A stretch of 64,000 nt of DNA from Dillenia suffruticosa (taxonomy: Eukaryota; Streptophyta; Magnoliopsida; Dilleniales; Dilleniaceae), in NCBI GenBank assembly GCA_033439265.1, contig JAVTVX010000011.1, forward strand, positions 14,033,090-14,097,089, in the 5' to 3' direction. Position 1 is the first letter of the stretch; each line of letters starts with the position of its first letter. Position numbers and translations under genes: made by a program. The notes under the pieces are model-generated. The model worked only from the letters and a program-made list of their open reading frames with translations. It was not told the DNA's origin and did no database searches. This document shows, in pieces, positions 52,453 to 64,000 of this stretch.

Positions 52453-55349
52453 TGCCGGAGAGGTTTAAAAAATGGATGAACTTTTTAGTAGGCAAGAAAA
52501 GTGAATTTTCTTGGTAACTGAAAAACCCTGTTTGGATTCGGCAGCTTCTCCGATCGACTGACTAGTTCTTAGTTCTTAATTCTTAATTCATTTTCACCAC
52601 CATGTGACCACGCGTTCATTATATAAATTCCAATTTTATTTGTTTTTGCAAAATCAAATTTTGATTTTTTTTTTCTTTCTTTTTTTTTATTTTTTTTTTT
52701 TTGCTTTTTGCAGCAAGGCATTTGAATTTTCACCCCAAAAAAACTCCTATTTTGTATTAAAAGTTCTTCAAGCTTGAATTCATTGTTGAAATTGTGATAT
52801 GAAGAAACAATGCTGTAAAATAATCGCTAAATTTGCTTTCTTTAATTCTGCATGCACAACTCCTCAAAAGGAGAGAGAGAAAATCTTTTCATTTTCTTTT
52901 TTTAAATGGACATTTTCCATCAATGATACTTAATTGGTTATCATTTGGTGTGATCAATGCATTTGCACTTGTGTAGCTATCTTTATTCTTTCTTTTCTTT
53001 TTTTTTTTTTAATTAGAGGGAATTTAATATATTTGCTTACAATATTCCCTTTATAATTTTTTTATATTTGAACTATTTTTTTGTCTCAATTCTTTTTTTT
53101 AAATAAAATCAAGAAAAATCTTTTTCACATAAATAAGTGAGATCAAGAATCATAACATCTTTATGGAGTAGAACATGCTTAGAGGTTAAGACCCACTTGA
53201 TAATGTTTGTCTAGACAATAATCAGATCAATGTGAACCTGATAGAAATATTCATAACCCACCTTGGAGGCATGCCAATGTTCAATGACTATGATCTTTGT
53301 ATGATAAAAACCCAATTAATATATTAATATATATCAAGAACACTTGATTCGTACTTAGAAATTAGAATTAGATTTAGAATTGAAAATTTTGAAAATGGGT
53401 TTCGAAAACGACTTGGGTTTCAGAAATCTCATAATATAGAGATTTCATTCATAAATTTTAATTTTTATTCCATTAATATATATAAATTACATGAGTTTGA
53501 TGATTCATTTTAATCAAATGTCACAAATTCAATTGCAGTGGAATGTGCGATCCAATTTTGTATTTTAATTTATTATGTGAATGGAAATTTGTCAATTAAA
53601 AGAAACATTTTTAATATGAGAGTACATTACTTCTTATACCAAATTAAGGTTTCTTTTTTTTTTTTTTAATAAAACCTTTTAAGTTTAATGTTAGTCTTAA
53701 ATTATTTTGTCTGGAAAATTAAATATGTATTTCTTATAAATGGGATTCAAATTGTCCAAAATTTGAGGAAAAAAATGATAAGGAGAACAAGGTTTTGTAA
53801 TTTAAGACTTCAAAATTTCTCTTGGGGCAAAAGGGTTCATATGATGATACATGCAATGTCAACAAGTTTAATTTATTTTTTTATTTTTTATTTTTTGGAC
53901 TTTTGAAAAAGATAAAATTACGATAAATATTTATTAGTGGTTGAACATTCATCACCCAAGATTCAACTTGAGCATCTTAAAGGGTTTTCAATTGGAGGAT
54001 GATCCAAACACAGCCCTAAAGGAGGTGGGTAGGTATAGTACCAAAGGACTCCTTGTCAAGGAGAAACCAAGGAAATGCCGCCATGGGAAAACAAAGTAAG
54101 ATTATATTCCCCTGCACTTGGTAGTCAAAACTTGTAAGGAAAGGGAAGGAAGCCCATACAATATGATAGGAACTATTTATGTGAGTTCAACACTTTTCAA
54201 CTCCCATTATCTCCCAATTTGGCCCCATTGGTCTCACCCATATGGACCCCAAAATAGTGTCGAAGGTTACATCACCTTGAAAAGCAATTATTTTAATTTT
54301 TTTTTACATACTTTCAAAATCAAGAATTATATTTCAACTGATTTAATTCAAATATTTACAGAAACTCTATCTAAAAATAATTTTTTTAATATAATATTTT
54401 TTATTTTCAAATTTTAAATTCAAAATTTAGTTAAACGATTTAATATTTCATCTCATTAAATCAACGGTATATCGATCAACAAAAACAATACTTGCACCTC
54501 AAAATGAAATAATTAAACTAGAATACAATTAATGTAAAATGTTGAAAGATTGTAAACCAGAGTTTTTGATCGTATGAAATAAATTATGTATAACTTTTTT
54601 AATGAGTTTTGAATTCATATTAAAAATTAGATTTCGGGAGATTTTAAAAATTATGTGTAATTTGATTATACTTAGAGTCGATAAAAATAGAATTTGAGTT
54701 TCAGAGATTAATGTCTTGAATTTAATATCTTCTTCTAGAATTTAATACCATCTTCTAGATAGCCTAAAAATGATTAAAGGATTAACCCTTTTTCCATTTC
54801 CTCTGCAAAATCCAAAGATTGCTCTTCTCTTTATTAAAAATCACAAAACAAAGATTTAAATACTTCTTATTGTAATTAATAAAATTGCATATTTCTAAAG
54901 GTTAGGTTTATCTAATTAATTTTTATTTTTATCTTATTTTATTTTAAAAAATTTAAGAACCGATACAATCTTTTCATGTTCGATCCGGACGTAACCAAGG
55001 TCACTCCTGGTCAATCTCTCTCTAACACCGCACCACATTCACTTTGCATTGTATTGTATTGTCCAAATCATAGTGAATATCAAGTCTATGTGACAATCAT
55101 GCAATCTTTTGAAAGGCGAGTTTTTGTTTGATGGGGGGCCAAAGATTTCATCCTTTTGAGCGAAGGAAAAAGGCTAGGACTTGGTTGGAAGACATGTTAG
55201 GCCACGACTAAGAACCCTTCCTTTATATTTTTTGTGACTCTGATAAAGAATTATTGACCCAAGGAGGAATGGGCCTACCACCACATAGTTAATTGCCATG
55301 AAAAAATGGTAAACCGAGAGAGAGAGACGATGGAATCACAGTTCGATGA
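52453..55349. other. AT-rich intergenic stretch
   Basis: Long T runs (52660-52705, 53000-53015). A minus-strand SINE-family-2-like segment lies at about 54330-54440. No gene. Confidence 0.5.
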
Positions 55350-55495
55350 GATATGATATTAAATTTTAATTTTAAAATTTAAAGATAAAAATATTATATT
55401 AAAAAAATTATATTCTAAATAGAATTTTATAAATATTCAAGTTAAATCAATTAAAATATAATTTTGGATATTGATATTTATATTACGGTGGGATG
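55350..55495 (+). repeat. SINE family 2 body fragment
   Basis: AT-rich segment with the shared words ATATTATATTAAAAAAATTA, GAATTTTATAAATATTCAAG and AATCAATTAAAATATAATTT followed by GGATATTGATA. The same order occurs at 60555-60705 and, shorter, at 57755-57835 and 59430-59540. Confidence 0.5.
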
Positions 55496-58400
55496 CGCTT
55501 CCTCTTGTGTTAGGCAACTCTCCACTAACATCCCATCAGGATAAGCTTTTAAGGTGCTCCAAATTACCCGTTGCCAAATGAGATGTCATCCTTATACAAT
55601 CTTTATGTCATGCATAGGACAAATTGTCTTTTGTATTTGCCCTTTTTAATTAGCTTTATTTAGTCTATCCAATTGCATTCAAATTCAGTTTACCCTCTTA
55701 TATTAGCATGAAGCTAGAAAGTGTTAATTGCAAAATATTTCCCTCTTTATGAAAAATTATAAATTTAGAAAATAATTTTTCTCATATAAATCACCGAATA
55801 AACTGTCGTTACTAAAATTCAAATTTAATTTATAAAATAAAGTTAAGTGGGCATACATCCATCAAATTATATCTATTTACATTAACTCATGTAACTCAAT
55901 TCTCACATCCCATTTTCTTTGATATTTCATAAAGTGGAGTAAATATGTAGAAAGAATTTAATCAAAGCCGCAAATGAAGACAAATCTTTTGGTTTTGACT
56001 CACTTGTCAATTAGGGAGAGAAGTCATTACAAATTTTATTTTAAATTAAGACATGGTTTTCTGAGCAGTTAATGTTAATGCATGTGAGATTATGCTGTGG
56101 TTCCGTACGTGGGAAATATACATGGGTTCCTTTCTAAGTTCAAACGTTAATTACTTTTTATCATAGGAGAAAATGAAGATCCTGGTGAGGGAAAAACTAG
56201 AGTTGGAACTCCTATGTTTGACCCTCTTGTCAACACGCTTGAATCATCTGTTTTAACTTTAGATTTTGGGTTGGCATTATCTTAATTAATTTAACAATTA
56301 GCCGACCAAACCCCAGAAAGAGAGAGAAGGAGAGGGAGAGAGAGAGTGAGAGAGTGAGAGAGAAGCTTCTCTCTCCCCTTCAAGTTGATATAATTAAATA
56401 TATTGTTAGGTAAGGAGGGAGAGAGTTATGAGTTGATATACAACCATATGTATTTTTTTTATTCAGTCTTCTTTTCCATGGTTTAATCGGATGTATTTAT
56501 ATGTAATTATTTAATAGAAAAAATCTTCAATTGAAAATTGTATAAAAAAATTTTATTTTATTTGTATACAAATTCAATACATCTAATCTAATCAAATAAA
56601 ATTTTAAAATAACAAAAAAGAAACCCTCACAAGGAGAGAGAAGAAGAAGAAGAGTCGATGGTTTATAACTCAATTGACACCATCGTTCGAATCTTCCCTA
56701 TGTAGAGAGAGAGAGAGAGAGAGAGAGATATGATGGTCAATTGATTATAGTTGCTTGCAGTGGGATCAAAGGTTATATATTAATCCACATTAGCAAACCA
56801 ACATCAAGATTTGAAACTCCATTATTTAATTTTAGGCCACAGATTTCAAATAGAAGAGGTACTTGGACCCAACTAACCATGTCCTATGAAGAGAAGAATA
56901 TAATTGAGTCATCTTTCATAATCTCATTATAATTGACCCACAACAAACATAAAATATAAAAATATCCCAAGTCGGACCGAATTTAGTCTGATTCAAAATA
57001 TTTATCAGATACCGATAGTTTATAAAAAAAAACAAACATAAAATATAATTAAAAAATAAATCATAATTTTTAAACAATACGCAACCACAAGTTTGTAAAA
57101 TCAATTATACTCTAAATATAATTTTTTTATTGGATAATAAAAATCTGAAATATATTAAGCGGATGTGGAAAAATATATGGCAACCCCACATGTTAGATGA
57201 GTGGGAAGCTTATGAATAAAGTTCTTTGTTTTTTATTTAGTAAATAAATTGTTTTTTTTTTCCTTATTTCACTTTATTTGAGCACAATGATCAGTGTCCT
57301 ATTCGTCATTTTTAAACCAAGTGCTTGGCAAATTGATTTTAGTATTTATTATTTTCAAAAATTATTATATCATTTTATATATATATTGTCAAACTATTAT
57401 TAGATTTTTTTTTTTTGGGTTTATCTGCAGTATCCAATACATTAACAATAAGTAAAAAATTATATTATCTTTGATGAAAAAGGAAATTTTTTATTTAAAA
57501 TGTGTTCAAGTGCCTTTAAATAGCATTTGAAATAATATAGATGAAGTATAAAAAAAATATCTGGTCTTTCCATCGTGTCTTGCCTGGATTCTTATCTCTT
57601 CCATGTCGTACCAAACCTTGCCTTTTGCTTGGGCTATCCAAGTGCTTTTTGTGTGATCTCTAAAGATTCATCATGCTTTGCTGTTTTAGGCTGCAAAACG
57701 AAGCCAATAGGCCACCATACAAGAGCACATGGGATGCTTAATTCGTTTTAAACAGTATTCTTATAAATATACGAATTGAATTAATTAAAATATAATTTCA
57801 AATATCAGTAACAAAAATAAAATAAATAAACAAATAAATGATGCGAGACGTTTGGATAGTTCTTGAAAACCTAAACAAAACCTAAAAAAATGGATGACTT
57901 AGGTTCGATTGAATTTCTTAGTTCACTTCATTCTTAAATAAATCTTTTTCTAAAATTTGATTAAATCTATTAGTTGAAATACGTAAAATAAATCTTGAAT
58001 CACTATTTTTAAATTTGTTATTTAATAGCATTTCATAAAATACTTATCGCGTTCTCAAGAGACAATCTGATTATCATAATTTTCTTTTAAAAATTTGAGA
58101 TTCAATATTCAAATTCTTATATAATTAAAAATAAAATAAAATACTTACCGCAAACACTACAACCAGAGTTTATTTTTACTTTTCTTCATTTATAAATTCT
58201 CACTTTTCATGGAGTTAGAATAAATTCCGTATAACAACAAATTCAGAATCAGTACCGAACTTTTATGAATTTCTTTTTCTTTTTTGTTTTTCTGAGCAAT
58301 TGTATTTTGATTTATAGGACAATGATAAATCAGGAGTATTTGGACATTTTTTTTCTTGATCAATCAATACGTAGTTTATTCGATTAATTTAATTCGAGTA

Positions 58401-59167
58401 TTGCGAACCAAATTTAAGTATTACTCTCTCAATATTTATTTTTTCATTTTTAAAAATCGAAACTGAGATATTGGTTAAGTAAATTTAGTGATCTATTACT
58501 AAATTTACATGACATTGAAAGCATTTAAACATATTCTAATTTTATATATATATTTCTAAGTTTATAAATGATTATATGTTTAACAGAAAAGATAAAAGAT
58601 ATATTAATTACACATATATCAAGTAATTAAAATAATTACAACAAAAACAAAGTGGGCATTATGTTTTAGTGATTGAAAAAATTTATATAAGGTTGGCTCC
58701 TCAATTTCTTACAATATATTGAAAATAAGAATCTTGGGTCAATATATTAATAGACAAAGAAAAGCTCAATGCAAGAGGATAGCATTATGGAATTTTCCAT
58801 AAATCTAAAAATATAGTATAAAAAATAATTTAATTATTTCTATTAAAAATTAATGGTTCCCTCTTTTATTATAGAATGTGGATAAACCAAGATTAAATAT
58901 ATAAATGATCTTCGTACAACTTCACGGGTTGATGATCATCCAATGATGGGACTATATAATACAATACAGGTGGTAAGATATTACGCACAGTTCCTGAAGA
59001 TACTTTTTTTTTTTTTTTTTTTTTTGGGTTACAGTTCCTGAAGATACTTTCACAATCGGATGTCTTCATATTTCAGAACTCATCACAAGAAAGGACATAC
59101 TGCATGCAGTCACCTCATAATTCCAAGTCAACCTTATGTATATGTTATTAATGCGTGCACACAAAGA

Positions 59168-59203
<36 letters not shown>

Positions 59204-60554
59204 CTAGTTGCTGCAAATTTGAAGTGGTAAAAATGTAATTAAGATTTTATGATATATTAAGATAATTTTTAAAATTTTAATTTTTCTATACCAGAATGAG
59301 AGAGATCTTTATTTAAAATTTACACTTTTGTATTCGGTGCATGAGAAGATATCCATATAAATTTGATGAAAATATCACCCTCTTTTTCTTAAACTCCTCC
59401 AAATTAGGAGTGAACCGAGCAAGGTTAGCTACCCTTTTATCTTTATTTATCCAATTAAAAATTATGATCGGATTCTTAAAAATTATATTAAATATCACTC
59501 GAATTGAATTAGTCAGAATATAATTTTAAATAACGTTTAATTATAATAAACAAAAGTCAAAGAATCATGCATGTTTTTGGATTTAAACTCCAAGCCTGTG
59601 ACTCGGTATTTTTGTCTCTCCCAATGTAGTTGGTAAAATTGTTTGTATCCCTTCATCTAGAATTTGTGAGGATAGACAATCTCATTAAGACAAAGGAAAG
59701 GGTGCAAAACAAGTTATTCGTGGTAGCTCCTCATCTCACATCCAAGCCTTGGGCCAAGCCTTGGTGACAATAATCAACCGGGATTAGGATTAGACTAATG
59801 ATCATTTTTGACTTGGACGATCAGCCCAATGGTTGGTAAAGACTTGGTCTTAGGCCCAACTTGCACCTCTACCTAAAACCTCCACTTGCCGCAAGTTTCC
59901 TCTTTTGCTTTTTTTTTTTTTTTAATAGTAGTTTACTTGCTACTAATCAATTCGTATCTGAGTTTTTATTCGTTAAATTTAATTCAAATATTATAAAATT
60001 TATTAAAAAATTAATTTTCATAAATCTTATTTTTCTATTTTTATAAATCAAACCCGAAATCAATAATGCAAAAGAGTTTGGTGGCGCAAGTTTCGTTTCA
60101 TCAATGCATTCTTCAAACCAATGCCATCGTTTGACAAACGCGTCAACAAAAGCTGCGCCCCGTAGATTTCACAGTAAAAAATAATAACAAAATTTGCATT
60201 TGACATTTTTTCTTTACTTACTGTAGAGAAAAGGATAGCTCTGGGAAGTCAAATTTGGAGGGGGAAAATATGCCATAGACCTAGAAGAGGGGTCGAATTT
60301 AAATCAAATTCATATTATTTGTGTATGCATGCAATTTCCAATTTCTTTTTCTTTCTTTCTTTTTTTCTTCAAAGGTTTTTGGAGTGCTTTTCTTTATGGG
60401 TTTTAGGGAGCTTGCGTTTTGATAAATCCTCCACCATTAGTTGTAGACCGGTGCGATACACTTGCTAGAATTGCTCTGTCCAAAGAGGTGATTGAGACTC
60501 CATAAATGTGGTGATAAATGATCCCATCTAAGAAAGATCGAAGCATCTTTTTAT
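55496..60554. other. Gene-poor AT-rich stretch
   Basis: No gene recognised. Holds GA tracts (56320-56360, 56706-56729, 59166-59201), partial copies of SINE family 2 (about 57755-57835, 59430-59540, and minus at 59935-60060), a T run at 59007-59025 flanked by a repeated AGTTCCTGAAGATACTTT, and a tRNA-B-box-like GTTCGAATCTTCC at about 56684. Confidence 0.5.
59166..59201. repeat. (GA)n microsatellite
   Basis: About 17 GA units with one GGG interruption at the left. Confidence 0.9.
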
Positions 60555-60705
60555 ATTAGATTTTTTAATTGAATTTTAAATTTAAAATTTAAAAATAAAA
60601 AATATTATATTAAAAGAATTGTTTCCTAATAAAATTTTATATAAATTCAAATCAAATTAATTAAAATATAATTTTAAATATCGATAGTAGATATAAAAAT
60701 AAAAA
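60555..60705 (+). repeat. SINE family 2 body fragment
   Basis: Same word order as 55350-55495: AATATTATATTAAAAGAATT, AATAAAATTTTATATAAATT, CAAATCAAATTAATTAAAAT plus ATAATTTTAAATATCGATAG. Also shares the CGATAGTAGA end with 21865-21950. Confidence 0.5.
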
Positions 60706-61189
60706 TAGAATCAGCCTGATTTTGGCCGAATTAGACCAAACCGACAAAAGTGGTGCAGAAAAATTCTAGTAACTACGATACGATACAATACAATCCAATC
60801 GGGATTCACCCAATTGACTTTCTCTTGCACCACTTGTATTGAAATGGACAGCATTCAGCCAAATCTTACCTAAATATTTTTCAGCCTCATTGCGCAAATT
60901 CAGCGAAGGACATAAAAACCAACCATATAGCAACACGAACAGCATGAGTGCCAAGGCTGGCACACCTCACCCATTTGTGCTGCTTTTTCTGTCTTTAAGT
61001 AAATTGCCCTTATCTCTATCCTTTTAGGCCGTACAACTGGCCGAAAAGGAAGCTAGGGGCCTGGTGATCAAATGGGGACCAGACACTAACAATTAATAAT
61101 GCGCCACATTTTCCCCATCTTGTATACCTGGGCAGAAGTCGGCAGCGCATAGCAAGCAGTTTTTAAGCCATTAAAATATAAGTAATTAT
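60706..61189. other. Intergenic spacer
   Basis: No gene recognised; no transposon motif seen. Confidence 0.35.
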
Positions 61190-62240
61190 TATTTTTGGGT
61201 CATATTCAAACCATGTCTTTATACACTTTATCTAAACTGATTTTAGTGTTAGGTATTGATCAAATATTTTGTTCATTTTCTAAGTATCTGGCATGGGTGC
61301 TCATAATCACCTTTCGCTTCCTTTCGATACCCTATGAAATGGTGCATTTCACTTCCCAATTCCAACTTGCCAGACATGTAAGTGGTACAACCCTTCCATG
61401 ATTTCCCTGGAATCTTAGGTACAGATTTAGAAGAAATCAAGTTTTATACATGTTGTCTCATGGCGTTATCCTTAAAAGGATATACGCAGTGTCGCATGGC
61501 TCGTTATCAATCTAATCTTGTCCAACAATATTGTATTTTTCTCTTATTAACACCCTTCTATTGTGGTGTATCTGGTGCTATCAATTGAGACCCAACTATT
61601 TTTTTTGGGTACCATATCTTGGATATCATCCGATATCTAGAGTTTCGTCATGACTAATTCTGACTAACCACTGTCGTGACTCTTTTCAGAGAAAGAGTCT
61701 CCTAACGGGGAACGCTCCATACACATGAGGGTCCGATACTCCAAACGGGAGTCGAATCTCAATCATACTTAAAGATGTTTAACCTCACGTTCAGTTGAGT
61801 CAACCCATATTGGTGACCCAACCATCCATTGTGTAAGAAATTTATTTAATTTGCCGAGGAGATATTTGATACTTCGATCAGATCTTAGAGACTTGATTTA
61901 TTTGCGTGTCTGACATTCTAGATGAACCTTGAGTAATCATCCATGGAAGTCGTAAAATCTCCTCAAACTTGCAAGCTCTTAGGACCACACTCATCAATGT
62001 GTATCAATTCCAACATTTCTTCAGCCTTTTGTCCCTTGGTAGAAAATGATCTTTTGATATCTTCCCTTTGATGTACGATTCACATTTCGAGATCTAATGG
62101 GCCTGTAAGTCTGTTCTTTTACTAACCTTTAAATCCTATTAAGGTTAATGTAACCGAACCTTAAATGCCAAAAATATATGTCACTCGTAGAAGAAATTTA
62201 CCTCTTTTTAGGAATAGGATTCACTTGTTCAGTATCATGC
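61190..62240 (-). pseudogene. Decayed copia polyprotein fragment (integrase region)
   Basis: Reading from 62240 leftward: KRSFSTKGQKAEEMLELIHI then DECGPKSLQV (first integrase Asp region, normally LIHtDvCGPm), SMDDYSRFI, then after the inserted SINE SQLIAPDTPQ, stop, KGVNKR (normally tPQqNGVaERrNR) and GCTTYMSGKLELGSEMHHFI plus GYRKEAKGDY (normally WGc.ayv..l..K...r.....FvGYp...KGY). Stops and frameshifts throughout. It is a different lineage from the 9.7-16.9 kb element and has no LTRs in view. Confidence 0.78.
61599..61814 (-). mobile_element. SINE family 1, full-length copy inserted in the copia remnant
   Basis: Reverse orientation. Begins (minus) with a GTTGACTCAACTGAACGTGA head, has a B box GAGATTCGACTCCC, then the body CCTCATGTGTATGGAGCGTT, AATTAGTCATGACGAAACTC and an A run at the 61599 end. 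The duplication GACCCAACYA is present at 61589-61598 and 61815-61824 (9 of 10). Very close in order to the 44985-45207 copy. Confidence 0.85.
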
Positions 62241-62458
62241 AAAGTAGGAAAAATAGAATCCACAATATATATCTGACACAATTATTATAAATTATATATT
62301 ACATATACACATTCCAATTAACTAATATTATAGACCCAATTTATGAAACTTTTGAATAATAAAATGTCTCACTCGTGATATATCAAAATAAATAACACTA
62401 ACTTTTCAAATTCATCTATGTATAACAAAAATAAAAAACACATGAATTATATATAGCT

Positions 62459-62658
62459 TTTTTTTTGTCCCATGGACTTGGTCCACCACCGAATATCTGA
62501 AGTTTTGTTCTGATTAATCTCGGCCGAGCTATTGTCGGATCCCAATCAGGAGAGAGCTTTCCCAACATCATTTTTTTGTCACTACTAAGACTTGAACCTG
62601 ATTCTTGGTGTTGGGTGTTAGTGTCCTTCTCACTAGACCAACGAAGCGTTGATTGAAC
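62459..62658 (-). mobile_element. SINE family 1, related copy with target-site duplication
   Basis: Minus-strand head GTTGGTCTAGTGAGAAGGAC (A-box region) and CAGGTTCAAGTCT (B box), body GATTAATCAGAACAAAACTT then CAGATATTCGGTGG, and an A9 end. Flanked by TATATATAGCT (62448-62458) and TATACATAGCT (62659-62669), 10 of 11. More diverged from the other copies, so perhaps a subfamily. Confidence 0.75.
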
Positions 62659-62669
62659 TATACATAGCT

Positions 62670-63034
62670 GTAAAATACCAATAATAGTTTGCCATTATAA
62701 GGATAATTTGTATTTTCTTTGTTTCCCTGTGTAATATAATATCTGACCAATCAAATCTTTATAGGAGAGTAATAATAAAGAACTTTTTTTAATATATTAT
62801 TAAGGTATTGGAATGAATTGACAACAACTAAGGCGTTCAATCTTATAAATTATGGTTGTTTAGTTAATTACATGTTAGTTATCAAAGTCTTGGAAATAAT
62901 GTGACAGAATACTAAACATTTTAACTAAGATTTTGAAAATCCTTTCTTAAATTGAATATTATAATACTTAAACTGAATTAATCGATAATCGGATACCGTG
63001 ATCAAGTTGAAAAAAAAAATTTACATGTTAGTTT
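62670..63034. other. AT-rich spacer
   Basis: Nothing recognised. Confidence 0.4.
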
Positions 63035-63052
63035 AATATTTAGGTTGGTGTT

Positions 63053-63202
63053 ACTAAACTTCGATGGGTGTAGTAGTAGGATATTGTATTTTTTTATCAT
63101 AAATTTTGAGTTCGAGTCATGAAAATAAAAAAATGAGATTTGAAAGAGTCAATCTCTTTATAGGATCTATATTATTCGGATTAAATTAATCAAAATAAAA
63201 TC
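63053..63202 (+). mobile_element. SINE family 2, copy with target-site duplication
   Basis: A 150-bp insertion with an A-box-like GGGTGTAGTAGTAGGA, a B box GAGTTCGAGTC, the body GAGATTTGAAAGAGTCAATC then TCTTTATAGGATC, and the 3' part CGGATTAAATTAATCAAAAT that links it to the AT-rich family fragments elsewhere. Flanked by an 18-bp duplication AATATTTAGRTTGGTGTT (63035-63052 and 63203-63220) with one mismatch. Confidence 0.75.
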
Positions 63203-63220
63203 AATATTTAGATTGGTGTT

Positions 63221-63574
63221 GGGTTGGTGCTCAGACAGCTTTAACAAACCCACTAAGGCCCAATCGGAGATAGACCAACGAAGGCCCATGGCGTCTCTTC
63301 CTTGGCCTTGGGATTGCCCTTCTCTCTCTAACCCTGCACTCAGGTACAATTCCCAACAACGACGAAGACAGGTAACGATGTTCGACTCCAACAAATCATG
63401 GCCTAGCGATCCTGTAAACCTCCAGAATTTGAAGCCAGAGTCGAAAAACAAACTAAAACCTTGGAACTTTCCTTGCTCCAACCATGGACCAACTTGTTCA
63501 AGCATGAAATAAAGGTTTCCTTGGCATCAAGTGTTAGGATTAATAAAATAAAATCTAAATATCGATAGGTGAAA

Positions 63575-63610
<36 letters not shown>

Positions 63611-64000
63611 ATAATTATTATTATTTTATTATAAAAGAGAGAGGGAAACATGTATTGCAAATTGTTAAAATTTGATCGCCAGAAAAGAATGGAAACATAA
63701 ATTTGTAAGCAATGAGATGTAACGCGGAAATGTTGGGTAGGACAAGGGCATAACTAAAATACAATATAATTCTATTATTATTGTTATTATTATTATTATA
63801 TGAGCTGTCTATATTAATATATAACTTTTAACAATGTTAAAGAAAATGCTTCTTTTGTAATTAAGAATAAAAGTTTTCCTTCATTGAATACGTAAAAGAA
63901 CTTAGGAAAAATTAATTCTACTTATAAAAAATGCCCTTTAATACTACTTAGAAAAAAAATGCATCTATTATTTTTTTTATTGAAAATATAATACTTTACA
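63221..64000. other. Right-edge stretch, nothing firmly recognised
   Basis: A GC-richer piece at 63255-63510 has opposite 99- and 112-codon open frames without recognised motifs; it may be the edge of a gene outside the window. (AT)n lies at 63576-63605 and TTA-rich DNA near 63770-63800. Confidence 0.4.
63576..63605. repeat. (AT)n microsatellite
   Basis: About 15 AT units. Confidence 0.9.

Noticed and set aside
63213..63512. Overlapping 99- and 112-codon frames near the right edge
   Set aside because: Neither strand shows a recognised motif or clear promoter; kept only as a note that a gene edge may be near.

Overview
The window is nuclear DNA of a flowering plant, most likely a woody eudicot. 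The evidence is spliced genes with GT-AG introns, DYW-type PPR, mTERF, S-protein-homologue and LRR receptor-kinase genes, TATA boxes, AT-rich intergenic DNA, and plant-type copia, gypsy-like, TRIM, LINE and SINE elements. The species cannot be fixed from the sequence alone.

Layout. 0-0.5 kb: first three exons of an inosine triphosphate pyrophosphatase gene (minus) that runs off the left edge. 4.0-4.5 kb: small secreted glycine-rich cell-wall protein (plus). 4.97-5.76 kb: solo LTR with target-site duplication. 8.5-17.5 kb: a decayed LINE (minus) split by a complete copia retrotransposon (9665-16931) that has two apparently identical 430-bp LTRs and an uninterrupted 1335-residue polyprotein. 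17.7-18.6 kb: broken secreted glycine-rich gene. 19.8-21.1 kb: RTE-type LINE remnant. 22.3-22.7 kb: another LINE scrap. 23.5-27.6 kb: S-protein-homologue cluster (two intact genes and one remnant). 30.4-31.2 kb: frameshifted mTERF gene. 34.6-38.1 kb: intronless DYW-class PPR gene, similar to Arabidopsis At1g16480, whose leader is a long TAA microsatellite. 42.5-46.5 kb: an insertion hot spot holding an internally deleted LTR element, a TRIM and two full-length SINEs, each with target-site duplications. 47.1-52.1 kb: two-exon subfamily XI-like LRR receptor kinase (minus). 52-64 kb: gene-poor DNA with scattered SINEs and a copia remnant that is itself interrupted by a SINE.

The host genes do not form a pathway. 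They are independent housekeeping (ITPase), organelle RNA-processing (PPR), signalling (LRR-RLK) and secreted-protein (glycine-rich, SPH) genes. The most informative content is the layered transposon history. It can be read from target-site duplications, primer-binding sites and polypurine tracts at exact coordinates, and includes a LINE reading frame that becomes continuous again when the copia element and one target-site copy are ignored. No prokaryotic-style system, CRISPR array, tRNA or rRNA gene was seen.
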